Assembly (NCBI RefSeq): GCF_017654505.1
Contig: NC_054547.1
Span: 26,053,975-26,117,974 of the forward strand
Reading direction: 5' to 3'
DNA length: 64,000 nt
Origin: Polyodon spathula
Taxonomy: Eukaryota > Chordata > Actinopteri > Acipenseriformes > Polyodontidae
In this document: positions 10,441 to 21,420 of the stretch, piece after piece
Layout of the letters: every line of letters begins with the position of its first letter
How positions within the stretch are numbered: position 1 is the stretch's first letter
Translations under genes and position numbers: made by a program
Notes under the pieces: generated by a model
Database searches by the model: none
Seen by the model: only the letters and a program-made list of their open reading frames with translations
Told to the model about the DNA's origin: nothing

Positions 10441-11480
10441 TGGTGCGAGTACTGCAGCTGGTGTTATGAGAAGGAGTGGGTCTGAGGCAACAAGCCTTCA
10501 GGGCCCCTGCTGGGGCTGCTGCGGCTGGGGTGGAGCCTGTCTTGGAGACTGCCTATGGTGGATCCTTTGGAACTGTCTACCAGAAACACCGATGAGCTGG
10601 GGCCCCACGTCTGGCGTTCCCCCGTCCTTGTGGGTTGTCCCAGGTATTAGTTGCCGTGGAAGCCTGAAGGTGATGCCTCAAGTTGCCACACGTTGCAGTG
10701 GGGATCAGAACTGTCCGGGTCACCATCTGGGTCATGGACGGATGTCAACATCTCATCCTCTCCTGTACCGGAGCACGGGAAGGAAGCATCACAGCCACTC
10801 ATCGAGATGCCTCTTGCTGTCGGTGAGAGCATTGCAATATCCCTTCCACCGCTGGCCCGAAGGTTAAGCCAGGGGAGATGGGCGCATCCAATAAGGAGGT
10901 GTTTGTCCTGTGGGGGAAGCATCCCTCCACAGGACATGCGCTGGTGGAACTTAGACATCTCAACGTACTGGTGCAAAGCACCCATGCATGGAGTGTCTAG
11001 GCACTAGGAGCACCTAAGCATCGATACACCTAGGTCTGGGGGCACCGAGGGTGGCGAAGCACCAAGGCTCTACGGCACCAAGGGTACTGATGCAGGGAGT
11101 GTTTGAGTACCAAAGGTGCTGAAGTACAGAGGTACCGAGGGTCTGAGGCACCGAAGCACTAAGGGCACCGAGGGTGCCGAGGCTCTGGAGCACCAAGGGT
11201 GCTGAAGCAACGAGTCGCCAAGGCTCTAAAGTACCGATCTACCAAGGACACCGAAGGCACTGATGCAGGGAGCGTCTAAGCACCAAGGCTCTGTGATACT
11301 GGAGGTACCTTGGAGCCGAGACACCAAGGGCACCAAGCATCGAGCACCGAGGGCACCAAAGCACTGAGGCACAGAGGCACAGAGACACATAGGGGTAAAA
11401 AAAAAAATAGAAAGACCTACGCACCAAGTTGGGTGGTCAGTGTGTGTGAGTCTACAGTGGGCTGAAGACCCAGAGGAGGA
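10441..11480 (-). pseudogene. DIRS gag-like region, with degenerate coding repeats
   Basis: The minus-strand frame at 10985-10647 includes YVEMSKFHQRMS and GTGEDEMLTS, in the position of the gag-like ORF of these elements. Upstream, 10985-11400 is built from degenerate 9-12 nt units such as GCACCGAGG, ACCAAGG and GTGCTGAAGC. Such units translate to leucine/serine/threonine-rich repeats in some frames. The assignment rests mainly on position. Confidence 0.5.
10985..11400. repeat. Degenerate short-unit minisatellite (GCACCRAGG-like)
   Basis: Dozens of imperfect repeats of a roughly 9-12 nt motif with variable spacers. It lies at the 5' end of the DIRS coding region. Confidence 0.7.
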
Positions 11481-11640
11481 AGCACACATTTTTTTTTTTC
11501 TTTTTTCTTTTTCAAAAACAAACGCTCACACTCACAAACATCAAATCTGAAAGGTAGGGTATTATTTATTATTATTTTATTTTCTTAGGCCACACACACC
11601 GAGTGGGCATGTCAAGTCAGCCCAGCGATACAACTACTCA

Positions 11641-11644
<4 letters not shown>

Positions 11645-11704
<60 letters not shown>
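11645..11704 (+). repeat. (TA)n microsatellite
   Basis: About 30 TA units inside the 5' region of the DIRS element. Confidence 0.95.
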
Positions 11705-11706
<2 letters not shown>

Positions 11707-12293
11707 AAGCAAAAGCAGAGGAAGTGGCAAGCTGGCTTCCAGCAATAAATTGTAGGGGAATTAGTAGAAAAACTCAAAGTGAGAGCTCTTTTAAAATAAT
11801 CAATCACACAACAGGAGAGGTTAGTTATACCTACCTTACCTACCTGATTATGAGAAGCAAAAGAGATAGTGATCTCCGCGGAGTGACTACTTAATTCCTC
11901 GGTAGGCGGGACCAAGGACATCACTCCTCAGAGGGGCCTATCGGCACCTCTCACATAAAATGCTTAGTAAATACCTGACCTGTGGCAGGCATATCCCAAA
12001 AGTATTGTTGTTGGTCATCTTCGAATTGAAAGGGAACTGTAGTACAAGTGCCTGGTACATGCTACAAACCTATTACCAGCAAGTTCCAATTGACCTATAA
12101 GGTACATAAACCTATTTCGCAAACTCAGTCTTGCCATGCTTTCACCTCCTCTCCAAACACCACCACCACCTCACTCCCAGACTCATTCTGAGGGGAAGAG
12201 GGGGGTGGGAAGAGTATGCTCCTCTGCCTAATCATCTTTGTTCACCGGCATGAACACGTCGCATAGATTTATTATATTATTGTTTGATTTTTA

Positions 12294-13456
12294 TCAGGCG
12301 GCACCTGAATGCTCCAACTGTTTTTATTCACCCATTGCTTGGGTTCAAGGTTTTTGGAAATCTCAGATTTTGCATTATAATAAAGGTGGTTAATTAAGGC
12401 ATCCCCGATGTTGAGATGCCTACTTCTTTGCAACAGCAGCCTGAGAAACCACAGGAGACTCTAGCTCCTTCAAGAGTTCAATGTGGTTTACGCAATTAGT
12501 TCAAGTCACACACTCACATATTCAATGCACTGTGCCACGTTAATCTGTCTTGCTCTGAAAAGTGCTCTCCGTTCATCATTTGAAAATACTGGATCCCAAT
12601 TAAACGAAATGACGGCCCCAAGTACTAACCACTTCAATAATGTCCTCTGTTCAGCAGATGAGCCAGTTTCCTTGGTGACTGTCACCTTTGACCTTTATCA
12701 AATATGGGCCAAACTAGGAAGGATTGTGGGGTACTAGATAATAATGGCAATGCTGTGTTAGTGTGTTTGGTGCTAGAAGCTTGCTTAATCACCACTTTAA
12801 TCTGTAATAAATTTAAAGTGTTAAACTGTACTTGAACTCAGTTTATTACCTGTCTTTCCCAATTACTTTTTTTACAGGTGAAAAAACACAAAAGCAGCCA
12901 TGAGCATAATGAACTTACATCCCCTGCCATCTGTACATTTTAAATTAGTCTGATAGAAAACTGATAGCACTACATTTAGAAATTCAATGACAAACATTCC
13001 AAATATAAGTCTTTCTCAATGTCTTCAGTGTTAACATTTATTTCTTGTTAGGTCTTTTTACACGTTTTGCTTACCCTCTTCATTGAGATTTGTGTAGAGT
13101 TATGCTTTTTATAACGTGTATTATACTGGGATAACAGGCATTTAGGATGAACATCCATTTCCGTTGATGCTGACATGATCGTTTTCCGTTGGTTCTGTTG
13201 GTGTTCCGGATTCCCTATGTATACACAGAGCCCTCTTGTGGTGTCTAGACGCTGGCTGCTTGACTAACATCCCTCAGGGCAACGTTAAAGCAAAACCTTT
13301 CTGACTGGGAAATGGGATTCACACTGTAGAAATTATTTATTTTTAACACCAGATACATTTAGTCACAGTGCACACCAGTGTAGCTATTTTAATATCAGAG
13401 TAACACTGCTGCTTAAATTCATTTTTATATAAACCCAAATGATATCAATAAAATAT
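12294..13456. other. No gene recognised
   Basis: AT-rich DNA after the DIRS end. Short frames show no recognisable domain. Confidence 0.4.
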
Positions 13457-13560
13457 ACCATACTTACTTTTAAATTTAAGATGCCCTCGAATTTAAGACG
13501 CAGCCCAAGTTTTCCACCCTTAATTTGAGGAAAAAAAAACATCAAATAAATATTTTTTTG
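13457..13560 (+). mobile_element. DNA-transposon MITE end (TACCATA / ATTTAAGATGCCC family)
   Basis: TACCATACTTAC is followed by TTAAATTTAAGATGCCCTC and ATTTAAGACGCAGCCC. The same arrangement forms the left end of the copy at 37356-38231. Only the left portion is recognisable here. Sequence style resembles pogo/Tigger-type ends, which is an inference. Confidence 0.5.
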
Positions 13561-14465
13561 CGGCCATCTGCTATCACATAGAACATTAAAGTTTTGTGGT
13601 GCTTCTCATTTCCAGTCGTGACTACTTACACCTGCTTTTCTCCCAATTCTGTGATATTGCTTGATATATCGAAAAATACGGCAATCAGCATTTCTGGTCT
13701 GTCCAAATAGGTACTTTAAAACAGGCTATGTTGCTTCGATAAACGTTTTCACCTTTGAAGATCTTTACAATGTCCTTTGCTTTCAACTGTGTCATAGAAT
13801 ATGTCTGTGGCTTTACTCATCTGTGTGGGAAAAATAACAATTAGATGTCAGCTTTAGTTGTATAAATGTACTTTTTTTATAACAATGTAATGATTTAATA
13901 GTGTCATTGCCCTAAAGCTGTCAACATGACATGGCCTGAAACCATTCAAGTAAACTTTACAACCATGCTAAGCAACTGTAGACAGCAAAAACAAAACAAA
14001 CAGCAGCCACATGGTTATTTGAAAATGTCTCAAGAATTTGTGCTCTGGTTTGGACAGTAGCAAAATGCCTGCTGCACTTTTTTTTTCCTTTTAAGGCCCA
14101 TTTGGTTTGCTAATTTTATTTCAAGACTAGTGCATTCATTGGGGAAATTTACAAGCAAAAATTGACAATTGTGACAATAGATCTGTTCTGCTTTTATGGT
14201 CATGACAGTTCTGCTTCCACATTTACATGAGAGTTTATTTTAGAGAGAGAATTTAGTCGTCCAAATGCAAACGACCTCATTAATAATAAAATAAAGGATA
14301 TTGTTCAAATAATGCATAGGGGTTTACATGAGGTTTTATGTGCTAAGCAGAGATGAAGAGATGGTTACCCTTCATCTGTCTAGAATGCAAAGGGCTTGCA
14401 GTTAAAACGGTTCCTGCTGCCAAGAAGAAAATAATAATAGATTTCCGTATTTTACAATTGCAGCA
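13561..14465. other. No gene recognised
   Basis: Quiet AT-rich stretch. Confidence 0.4.
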
Positions 14466-14469
14466 TATT

Positions 14470-14886
14470 TTAGTTTAGAAAGTAAATGATGGCTGGTGCA
14501 ATTAACTGGGCTCGTGTTCCACAGGACGTCCGGGAGGATTCCATCAAATGGTTCGATGCCCCTGCCATTGGTCGGTCATCCATTAACCGGTGCATTTCCT
14601 CCCAGATCCGAAATTGGGACCTCAAGCTTTGACCGGAGAACTGCAGGCATTGACTCTCCTGCAGGTACAGATATTTCAGTTTCTTGAATTTATCTCGTAC
14701 CTGCAGGAGCATTCTGTTTATACCAAGTTCAGCCAGAGTGAAAATGGTGGCATTTCTTTGGCGACGTCGATCCAGTTCATCCATATTCCCCAGGTCCACA
14801 ATAATGTGGATGTGGGAACGAGTTTCCTCATCCGTCCAGTGGACCTGGTGTTGCATGCTGTCAGAAGGGGTGGAAGTTTGAAACAT
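14470..14886 (-). CDS. Myb/SANT-like DNA-binding domain ORF (138 aa), possible exon
   Basis: The protein has VHWTDEETRSHI near residues 15-26, then GINRMLLQVRDKFKKLKYLY near 75-94 and FRIWEEMHRLMDDRPM near 111-126. This is the layout of the trihelix Myb/SANT-like domain found in ZSCAN-type vertebrate proteins and in the accessory protein of PIF/Harbinger transposons. It binds DNA in those families. The ATG is preceded on the minus strand by a pyrimidine-rich tract ending CAAGCAG, which could be a splice acceptor, so this may be one exon of a longer gene. No Harbinger transposase or terminal repeats are visible nearby. The frame is uninterrupted. It could be a host exon, a domesticated element or a well-preserved relic. 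Confidence 0.55.
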   Translation of the reverse strand: MFQTSTPSDSMQHQVHWTDEETRSHIHIIVDLGNMDELDRRRQRNATIFTLAELGINRMLLQVRDKFKKLKYLYLQESQCLQFSGQSLRSQFRIWEEMHRLMDDRPMAGASNHLMESSRTSCGTRAQLIAPAIIYFLN

Positions 14887-15606
14887 CCTGCTTGAAAAAA
14901 GCTACATTATTTGTAATATTATTATTATTATGATAAAGAATAAATAATGTTATAAACTGCTGACATAATTGTATTGGTATTCATCAACAGCTCTATATAC
15001 AATTTATATATGAGTGGATTGATAATAATGGATGGATGGATATTTAGCTGATTTGTATTAGTAAGATTGGGATAAGGAAAATCTCAACTAATGGAAATAC
15101 TGCAACATGATTGAAGGGAAAACATTTGCATCTTGATATCATACAGCAATGCATGGTAATGTACTGTGTTATTTATATTTGTAGTATATAGCATGGGTCA
15201 GGAACCACAGGCCATACCTTGTTGCAGTTGCAACACTAACCTGAGTCAAGTATCACTCTGCCAAACCATTAGTCCTTTGACTGACAAGTCAATCATCTAC
15301 TTCACTCATGCTACCTACATTATATTTCAGAACAGCTGATGAGATCAGCTCATGAAGCCCTGGAGAATATCAACATCCTGTGGTATTGTCTTGGGATTTC
15401 AGTGGAAGTTTTGATGATGGAGACTTCTCCCTCTTGGGACACAAAGCATGCCGACTGGAAAACCCAAGGAACTGTTCAGACATCCATCAAAAGATATGCC
15501 ACTAATTTGACCTTGCCACTACATTACAAGAGATGAAGACCACAGTGAGTCTGCAGACCATGCAAAATTCAAGATGTAAGTGTTCATTCATGAATGTGAT
15601 ACATTC
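14887..15606. other. No gene recognised
   Basis: Apart from the candidate splice acceptor beside 14887, nothing identifiable. The short plus-strand frame near 15339-15536 has no family resemblance. Confidence 0.4.
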
Positions 15607-15829
15607 TTAACATTAGAACTACTACGGCAGTCATTTTGACGGTTTGAGGTTTTCAAATTTAAATTACTCTGTGTGTCTGAAGTTATGCGGTTGTCTGTTT
15701 ATGATTTACTAAATACATGTATTAAATACCCTGACAGCAATTGAAAGGCAGGATCACGAAAATAAGGATGTTATAATCTCACCCACATAGAACCGTCAAA
15801 GCTATAATTTTCACTTCCTTTTACAAAAC

Positions 15830-15910
<81 letters not shown>

Positions 15911-16144
15911 TATAGTTTTTCATTTTTTGAAGTAGTACTTTATACAATATGTGGTAAGTTAGAAAATAATCCCTTTATGCTTAATTGTTCATTTAAATAC
16001 AACATTTCGGCTGTGCAGATGTTTAATACTCAAAACTTTTGAGTATGCGATAGTTTGTCTTAAATTGATGTTGTTTAAAATGTAACCGTCATAATGACTG
16101 CTGGCGATGGCTTTAGGTATGAATATAGCTGTGGTGGTTCTAGT

Positions 16145-16149
<5 letters not shown>
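15607..16149 (+). mobile_element. piggyBac-type MITE at TTAA
   Basis: The left end is TTAA then CATTAGAACTACTACGGC, AGTCATTTTGACGGTT. The right end, reverse-complemented, reads CACTAGAACCACCACAGC and, after a gap, AGTCATTATGACGGTTAC. The element spans 15611-16145 (535 bp), with TTAA on the left and TTTA on the right (one change). It has no transposase; its interior is mainly a (TA)n tract. The same terminal GTTCTAGTG ends the piggyBac element at 4005. Confidence 0.75.
15832..15906 (+). repeat. (TA)n microsatellite
   Basis: About 37 TA units inside the piggyBac-type MITE. Confidence 0.95.

Positions 16150-16206
<57 letters not shown>
16149..16206 (+). repeat. (TA)n microsatellite
   Basis: Directly abuts the right end of the piggyBac-type MITE. 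Confidence 0.95.
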
Positions 16207-16208
<2 letters not shown>

Positions 16209-16711
16209 CAAACAAGCAGCACATACCAATTGCAAACTACCTGAAGAGCTAGATCACAATGTAACCATTAATAGTTCACAAATTTTTTGTGCTGTATTTT
16301 GGTTTTCCCCATATTGAACATATTTCCATATTTAAACCAGGGGTGTCAAACTTGTTTAGTTTGGCAGGCCTGATCCGATACCCTGACGCTTGGCGCGGGC
16401 CGGGTGACAGTTACAAAAATACAAAGACAAACCCAAAACCAAAAAGTTATTGTATTTAACAAAAATGACCACACAAAGCATATTTACATTGCCCTAAATA
16501 GCACATATTGATTATTTTACTCACCGTCACCTCTTAGAACACGTGTGCAAACATGCCTCCAACTAATTCCTTTGCATAAGCAACACAAATTGTCATGTTG
16601 CTGTGATTCCTGTCAATCACCGAACATGTGGGTGTGGCAGCAGTGTGTCAGCTGGTTCAAGTAGATGACACCAGTAATACCAGAACAAGGTTCTGTAGTG
16701 ACAGATGTCAT

Positions 16712-17115
16712 TGTGTCTTTATCAGTGAAGAGAAAGGTGGAACAAGAGTGCTGTGTGTTTACAGAGAAATGGAGAATTGAGGACATGAATGGAAAGCCAA
16801 TGTGCTAATTTGTAAGCAACATGTGTCTGTGAAATAACACAACATTAAAAGAGACTATGAAGCAAACTATGGCAAGAAATATGATAAATATACAGGAAGT
16901 GTGTGTGAAGATACATATCGAAAAAGCTGGAAGTGATGTTTACTAATGCTTGTAGCATAAGTGATACTATGTAAGTGTAACTTGTTAAGGCAAGCCATGT
17001 GATTGCTCACAAAACAGCTGTTTCTTCAAAACCATTTTCTGATGGAGAGTTTTTGAAGAAATGCTGCTAAAAACAACTGAAATTGTGTGTCCTGAGAAGC
17101 AGCAAGCTTACTCCG
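16712..17115 (+). pseudogene. hAT transposase remnant (BED-finger / N-terminal part)
   Basis: In shifted frames the plus strand reads KRKVEQECCVFTEKWRIEDM, NGKPMC, then a lysine-rich stretch. Near 16995-17100 come HVIAHKTAVSSKPF-like and 'DGEFLKKC', with TEIVCPEKQQAYS. This matches the start of hAT-Charlie-type proteins (FQ.KW...GKP.CL.C, then KPF.DGEF.K.C). Stop codons and frameshifts occur throughout, and no catalytic core is recognisable. Confidence 0.65.
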
Positions 17116-17780
17116 TCATGAATATCAACAAATCAAAATGTTATTCTCAACGTAACTCAATACAAAGTGTTCCAGGTATCAGGAGCAGCAGTCGCAGTCA
17201 GTAATGTTCTTTGTCTTTATCTTTTTGCTGAGTGCTAAATAAAACATTGATTGGTATCTATTTATATTTTGCAATTTTGTTTCGTGCTGGTCTATGTTTG
17301 GGTATTTGTTCAAGATTTAGATATTTGTTTTGATATTTGTTTTAAAAACATTATCAAAGCCATTATATTAAAGATGAAAAATATCCCAGAAGGGCCTTAC
17401 TTTACCCTTGTGAATTAAATACAAAATAAAGAAAGCAATACAATAGTTAAATCTTGTGTGTAGTTCAGGATAAAAAAAAAAGTAGACAACACATTTTTTA
17501 AAAAAATAATCACTGCCCTTGTTGTATCTTCGCAATAAACAAAGTGGTCATTGACAAGTTTTAATAAAGTAATTATATTAGATTGTAATTCGAATAAACA
17601 CTTCAAATAAAATAAACGCTAAAAAGAGGGAGTTTTACAATAATAATAATAATAAAAAAAAAACTATATTTACTCAATATATTTTTTGCATTCCACTGAG
17701 CAAAAACTAGGATTGCGCCATGAAAGAAAATTAAAATGTTGATTACTATACGAGGCGTTTATTTTGCAAGTATGACCTGT

Positions 17781-18009
17781 ATCATAATTAAGGCCCTGTG
17801 TAAATTGTGATTTCAAGGGCTGTGCGGAAATCGAGAAATTAGCCCAATACCGTGATTTTTACAATATTCTTAGGAAATAAAAATTTATTATTTCAAAATT
17901 ATTATTTGTATTTCATACAAAACAAAATCACATTAACAAAACTGTACATCTCTGCTGTGTGCCTATGTGTAATATTTGCCATGCCATTTCACAGGGCCTT
18001 AATCATAAT
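17781..18009 (+). mobile_element. hAT-type MITE with perfect 8-bp duplication, nested
   Basis: Ends TAAGGCCCTGTG (17789) and CACAGGGCCTTA (18001) are inverted repeats. ATCATAAT flanks both sides (17781-17788 and 18002-18009), identical. The element is 213 bp with no coding capacity. It lies within the larger hAT relic, so it inserted later. Confidence 0.9.
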
Positions 18010-18299
18010 ATTGCAGACAGAAACAGACCCCAATTGTAGTGGCGGTAAGAATCCAAGCGTACAACTTTTATCTTCCAAAATAGATAGCTATTTCATTTAG
18101 TAAATAGAGTGAACAGCAACACTCACCAGCATGTGGTACAGATCTTAACTGACAGTCAGAGTGCACCAGGAGAACACCCCCCACTGCTCCACGCCTGCCA
18201 GTGGGGCACCGGCAGGACACCCTGTATAGTGAATAAAAAAATTTGATTCCCATAGGTTTGACACCCCTGGTTTAAACCATAAAAACGTTCAGAAAATAG

Positions 18300-18720
18300 G
18301 AGCACAGGGGATCCTGTGTGGCGCATGCAGTAAATGCAATCCACCCAGAGTGCAAGATGTGCCCTATAAGTTGGAGATAGCCGGTTCAAATCCAAGCTAT
18401 GCCACTGCCGACCATGGACAGGAGTTCTTGGGTGCGGCATACAATTGGCCAAATGCTGCCTGGGTGGGGTAGGGGTTAGGTCGGCTGGGAAGTCCTTGAT
18501 TCACCGTACACGAGCAACCCCTGTGGCTGGCCAGGCACCCACAGTCCAGCCTATGCACAATTCAGAAATATGTGGTCCTCCAACACTGTAAGTTCTGGAT
18601 ATGGCTGCACAGCAGGCTCGCAAAGTGAAAAAAAGCTGATGGCTGATGGCTGACGGCACTCGTTTCAGAAGCGGTTGCAGCAGTGAGCCAGGTTGAATAA
18701 TAAGATATTCCAATAAAAGA
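18300..18720 (+). mobile_element. tRNA-derived SINE
   Basis: A tRNA-like head has a box-A-like TGTGGCGCATGC near 18316 and a box B GGTTCAAATCC at 18383-18393, the pol III promoter layout of tRNA SINEs. The body extends to an A-rich end near 18720. The 3' part (GGTTGCAGCAGTGAGCCAGG) is shared, inverted, with the copy near 5.3-5.6 kb. Possible flanking duplications around AGAAAATAGGA are imperfect. Confidence 0.7.
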
Positions 18721-19364
18721 AAGAATATAGGACCACTTGTTTTCTGAGATTATTGGTACTCTACTTGTTCAGGTGTACAGTTATATGCAGCCAAACATTC
18801 TTCATAACCAGCTGTATGATGTCACAAAGCAATTGTGTGCACAGATCCTGTAACCCTGTAAATACTGCCACCTTTTCAATGGAGAAGAAATACACCAGGG
18901 TTAGCTATGTACTACAGTAAATACTGTGGCAGCAGCATGTAGTGGGTTCTCAGCAGTGGTAATGAAGTCACTGCTAGGAATTCTTTTTGGCTCTTGAAAG
19001 TGCTGTTTTAGATTTGCTCTTTCAGAAAATGGATTTAGCTCCTTTACACTCCCCAGCAATAAAAACATGAACACTGCATAACACAACCCCAAGCTGCACA
19101 CAGGCAGCTCCTAAATAGCACCCCCCCCCCCAAACCCAATTGGCTCACACCCAGGGGTACATTTACATACACACAGTCCAGTAGCTCAGATACAGCTGAC
19201 TGGCAGAACCAAACACAAATTACAGTGCAGCCAACACATACCCATATCTACATACAGCTGCACTGTGCACATGACACCCCAGGCAGCGAGCCAGCACTGC
19301 TTAGACACAAAATGCACTTCCACTCACAAAGAGGCTGACCCACACAAACGGTGGGGAAGACAGA

Positions 19365-19368
<4 letters not shown>
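18721..19368. other. No gene recognised
   Basis: Contains a C10 run near 19122 and C/A-rich DNA leading into a (CA)n tract. Confidence 0.4.

Positions 19369-19403
<35 letters not shown>
19369..19403 (+). repeat. (CA)n microsatellite
   Basis: About 17 CA units. Confidence 0.95.
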
Positions 19404-19404
<1 letters not shown>

Positions 19405-21336
19405 AATACACTAACATTAAAACCTACTAGACCTAATTAAAGTGGTGTTAATTGCATGTTGTTTGGAGTTGTAATAATCTGCAATAATGAACACTGAAGC
19501 ATGGGGTGTATTAAGTTGTTTTTCTCATTGTTCCAGGTGAAGTAAGACATGAGTAAAAAACTAAACAAACAAAAAAAATCCCAGTAAACTCAGTAAGGTT
19601 CAGTATTAGGGGTTCGGGTTTGGGCACGTGCAGAAACACACCAAGGGCATAACTGCACAACATTTGAGAAGTTTCCATGTCTAGCCTCCATGTGCACACG
19701 GCACTGTAATTGGATAGAAACAGAAATCAATACAGAAGGAGACAGAACCTTAATTCTAAGGTGTGTGTTACTAAGGTATTGTCCCTGTTCAGTAAGCGCA
19801 TAACGAAAGCCTTTGAAAACTAGATGACAGTGCTAAGGTATCATGATGTTCATCTTTTTACTGAGCAACTTAATGAGACTACATTATGGTTTTTGGGTTT
19901 TATACAGCATGTTTACCGACATGAGCCGGGGCCATGAAAAAGCTATTGGGGGGTGGAGCTCTGTCATCTCAGTTCAATATGTCCAGTTAACCTGTAATCC
20001 AATGCCACCAAGTGATGAGTATTCAATGACATGGCGGCTGGTTGGCTGGCATGGTAATAGTTTCTGGCTCAAGGCCTGGGGACAGTTGATGTTTATGCAT
20101 GACGTAAATACTGGAACTATTTCAAGAATCACTTTCATTCCTACATTTAACATGCTTCCAAACAACAACCTTTCATTTTGATTCTTAGGTTCCTCCAAGC
20201 ACCTGTTTTTTTTTTTGGTTTTGTCTTTTATAAAGTAGTCAGGAATTGGTTAATTGGTTTATATAATGATTTGTAGTAATGTTCTTTGTGATTTTATATG
20301 CTGCATTGTGCTAAACTACTTTTTAAATGAAACAGACTTCCACATTAAGATCTGCAAAATATGAAGACCAACTGACCATTTATGCTGACACATTATCAAA
20401 TTTCAATTTCAGAATCTCTACTGTTGTGAACATTTTTTTTTTTTTTTTTTTTTTTTTTGCTTAATTAACTATTTCAGTTGGGCTTAATGCTCGTCTCCAG
20501 GAAGAGCATTGCAAAGAGGCCAACTTATTCAAAGACCATGTATTTTAAGTGTTTAGATGAAATATTGACTTAGTTTGAGACAATTTCTCATAGTATAATC
20601 CCTTAAAAACTCTCTTGTTTGCAGAATCTAGATAGAAGCAGTCAGAACAGTTTAAGAGACTTGATTTCTTCACTGCAGCTCCGGTGCTGGCAACAGGATA
20701 TCCCTTCTCCTAATGGCTGACAGCTGTCTTTCTTCTTAAATATTCTCATTAAATGTTCATGATGTCCCTTTGACAGCTGTATCACTCAGACCTGATTGAC
20801 CCCTAAAAAACTGCACAAACCAAGCCTTGTCACTATCTTATCCCAGTGGGAAGTCTTATTGATCAGAATAATAATCTAAAAACAAATGATAGTATGTCCT
20901 GGTTTAGAAAGAAGTTGGAAATAGAAACCAACCCAGATATACAATGTGTGCATTAATTGATTGTGTTTTAAAAAGACAAAGTGTACACAATTCAGGTAAC
21001 TATTATTTGTATTTTTTCACACTTCAAGGGCACCTGCTAAACACCAATGAAAGCTCTCAAATAGTGATAATGCCCTCACCAAATCAATGCTGCTACAATT
21101 GCTCCACAGTGGTAGCATGTTCATTGTTTGATGTAGAAATTGCAATGCAATGACATGAACTAACACACACCGGTAACCTATTGAAACCACATGGTACCAC
21201 ATCAGTAGTAATGTGTGACTCTATAAGGTCTACTGTCTATTGTGTTGTCATGGGATTGCTAAAGTTTGGTTTCTATTAGGTTCTCTTTATGGAAATACTT
21301 AAATGTACCCAATGGTACTTTAATCTTTTAAGTATT
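19404..21336. other. No gene recognised
   Basis: Quiet DNA with a poly-T run near 20431-20458. A 112-codon plus-strand frame at 19843-20181 has no resemblance to a known family that I can see. Confidence 0.4.
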
Positions 21337-21420
21337 GTCTAGATCAGCGGTTTTCAAACTGGGGTACATGTACCCCTGCTGGTACTCAAACGATCCTCAC
21401 GGGCTACGCGAGAAAAATCC
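21337..21420 (+). mobile_element. hAT-type left end with a GTCTAGAT target-like flank
   Basis: CAGCGGTTTTCAAACTGGGG at 21345 resembles hAT-Charlie termini. The preceding 8-mer GTCTAGAT (21337-21344) fits the known hAT target consensus nTCTAGAn. I found no matching right end or second copy of the 8-mer downstream, so the element is probably truncated. Confidence 0.5.

Larger units (their letters stand above)
7811..12293 (-). mobile_element. DIRS-type tyrosine-recombinase retrotransposon, decayed
   Basis: On the minus strand the order is gag-like, reverse transcriptase, RNase H, tyrosine recombinase, which is the layout of DIRS retrotransposons. These integrate with a recombinase instead of an integrase. 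A terminal sequence (ATGCTCCT.TGCCTAAT...TTTGTTCACCGG, then .ATGAA.ACGTC.CA.AGATTTATT) is present at 12218-12293 and at the left end, where it is split into 7813-7847 and 8350-8400 by an insertion. Both copies point the same way. The 5' region (11480-12200) holds a long (TA)n tract. Frameshifts and stops throughout. Confidence 0.75.
16330..18277 (+). mobile_element. hAT (Charlie-like) transposon relic with 8-bp duplication
   Basis: The ends are CAGGGGTGTCAAAC at 16338 and GTTTGACACCCCTG at 18269, inverted copies of each other. Flanking 8-mers are ATTTAAAC (16330-16337) and GTTTAAAC (18270-18277), one mismatch apart, as expected for a hAT target duplication. The element is about 1.93 kb. It carries a decayed transposase start and a smaller hAT MITE inserted at 17789. 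Confidence 0.85.

Noticed and set aside
19843..20181. 112-codon plus-strand frame
   Set aside because: No domain, no codon-use cue, no homology I recognise; likely chance.
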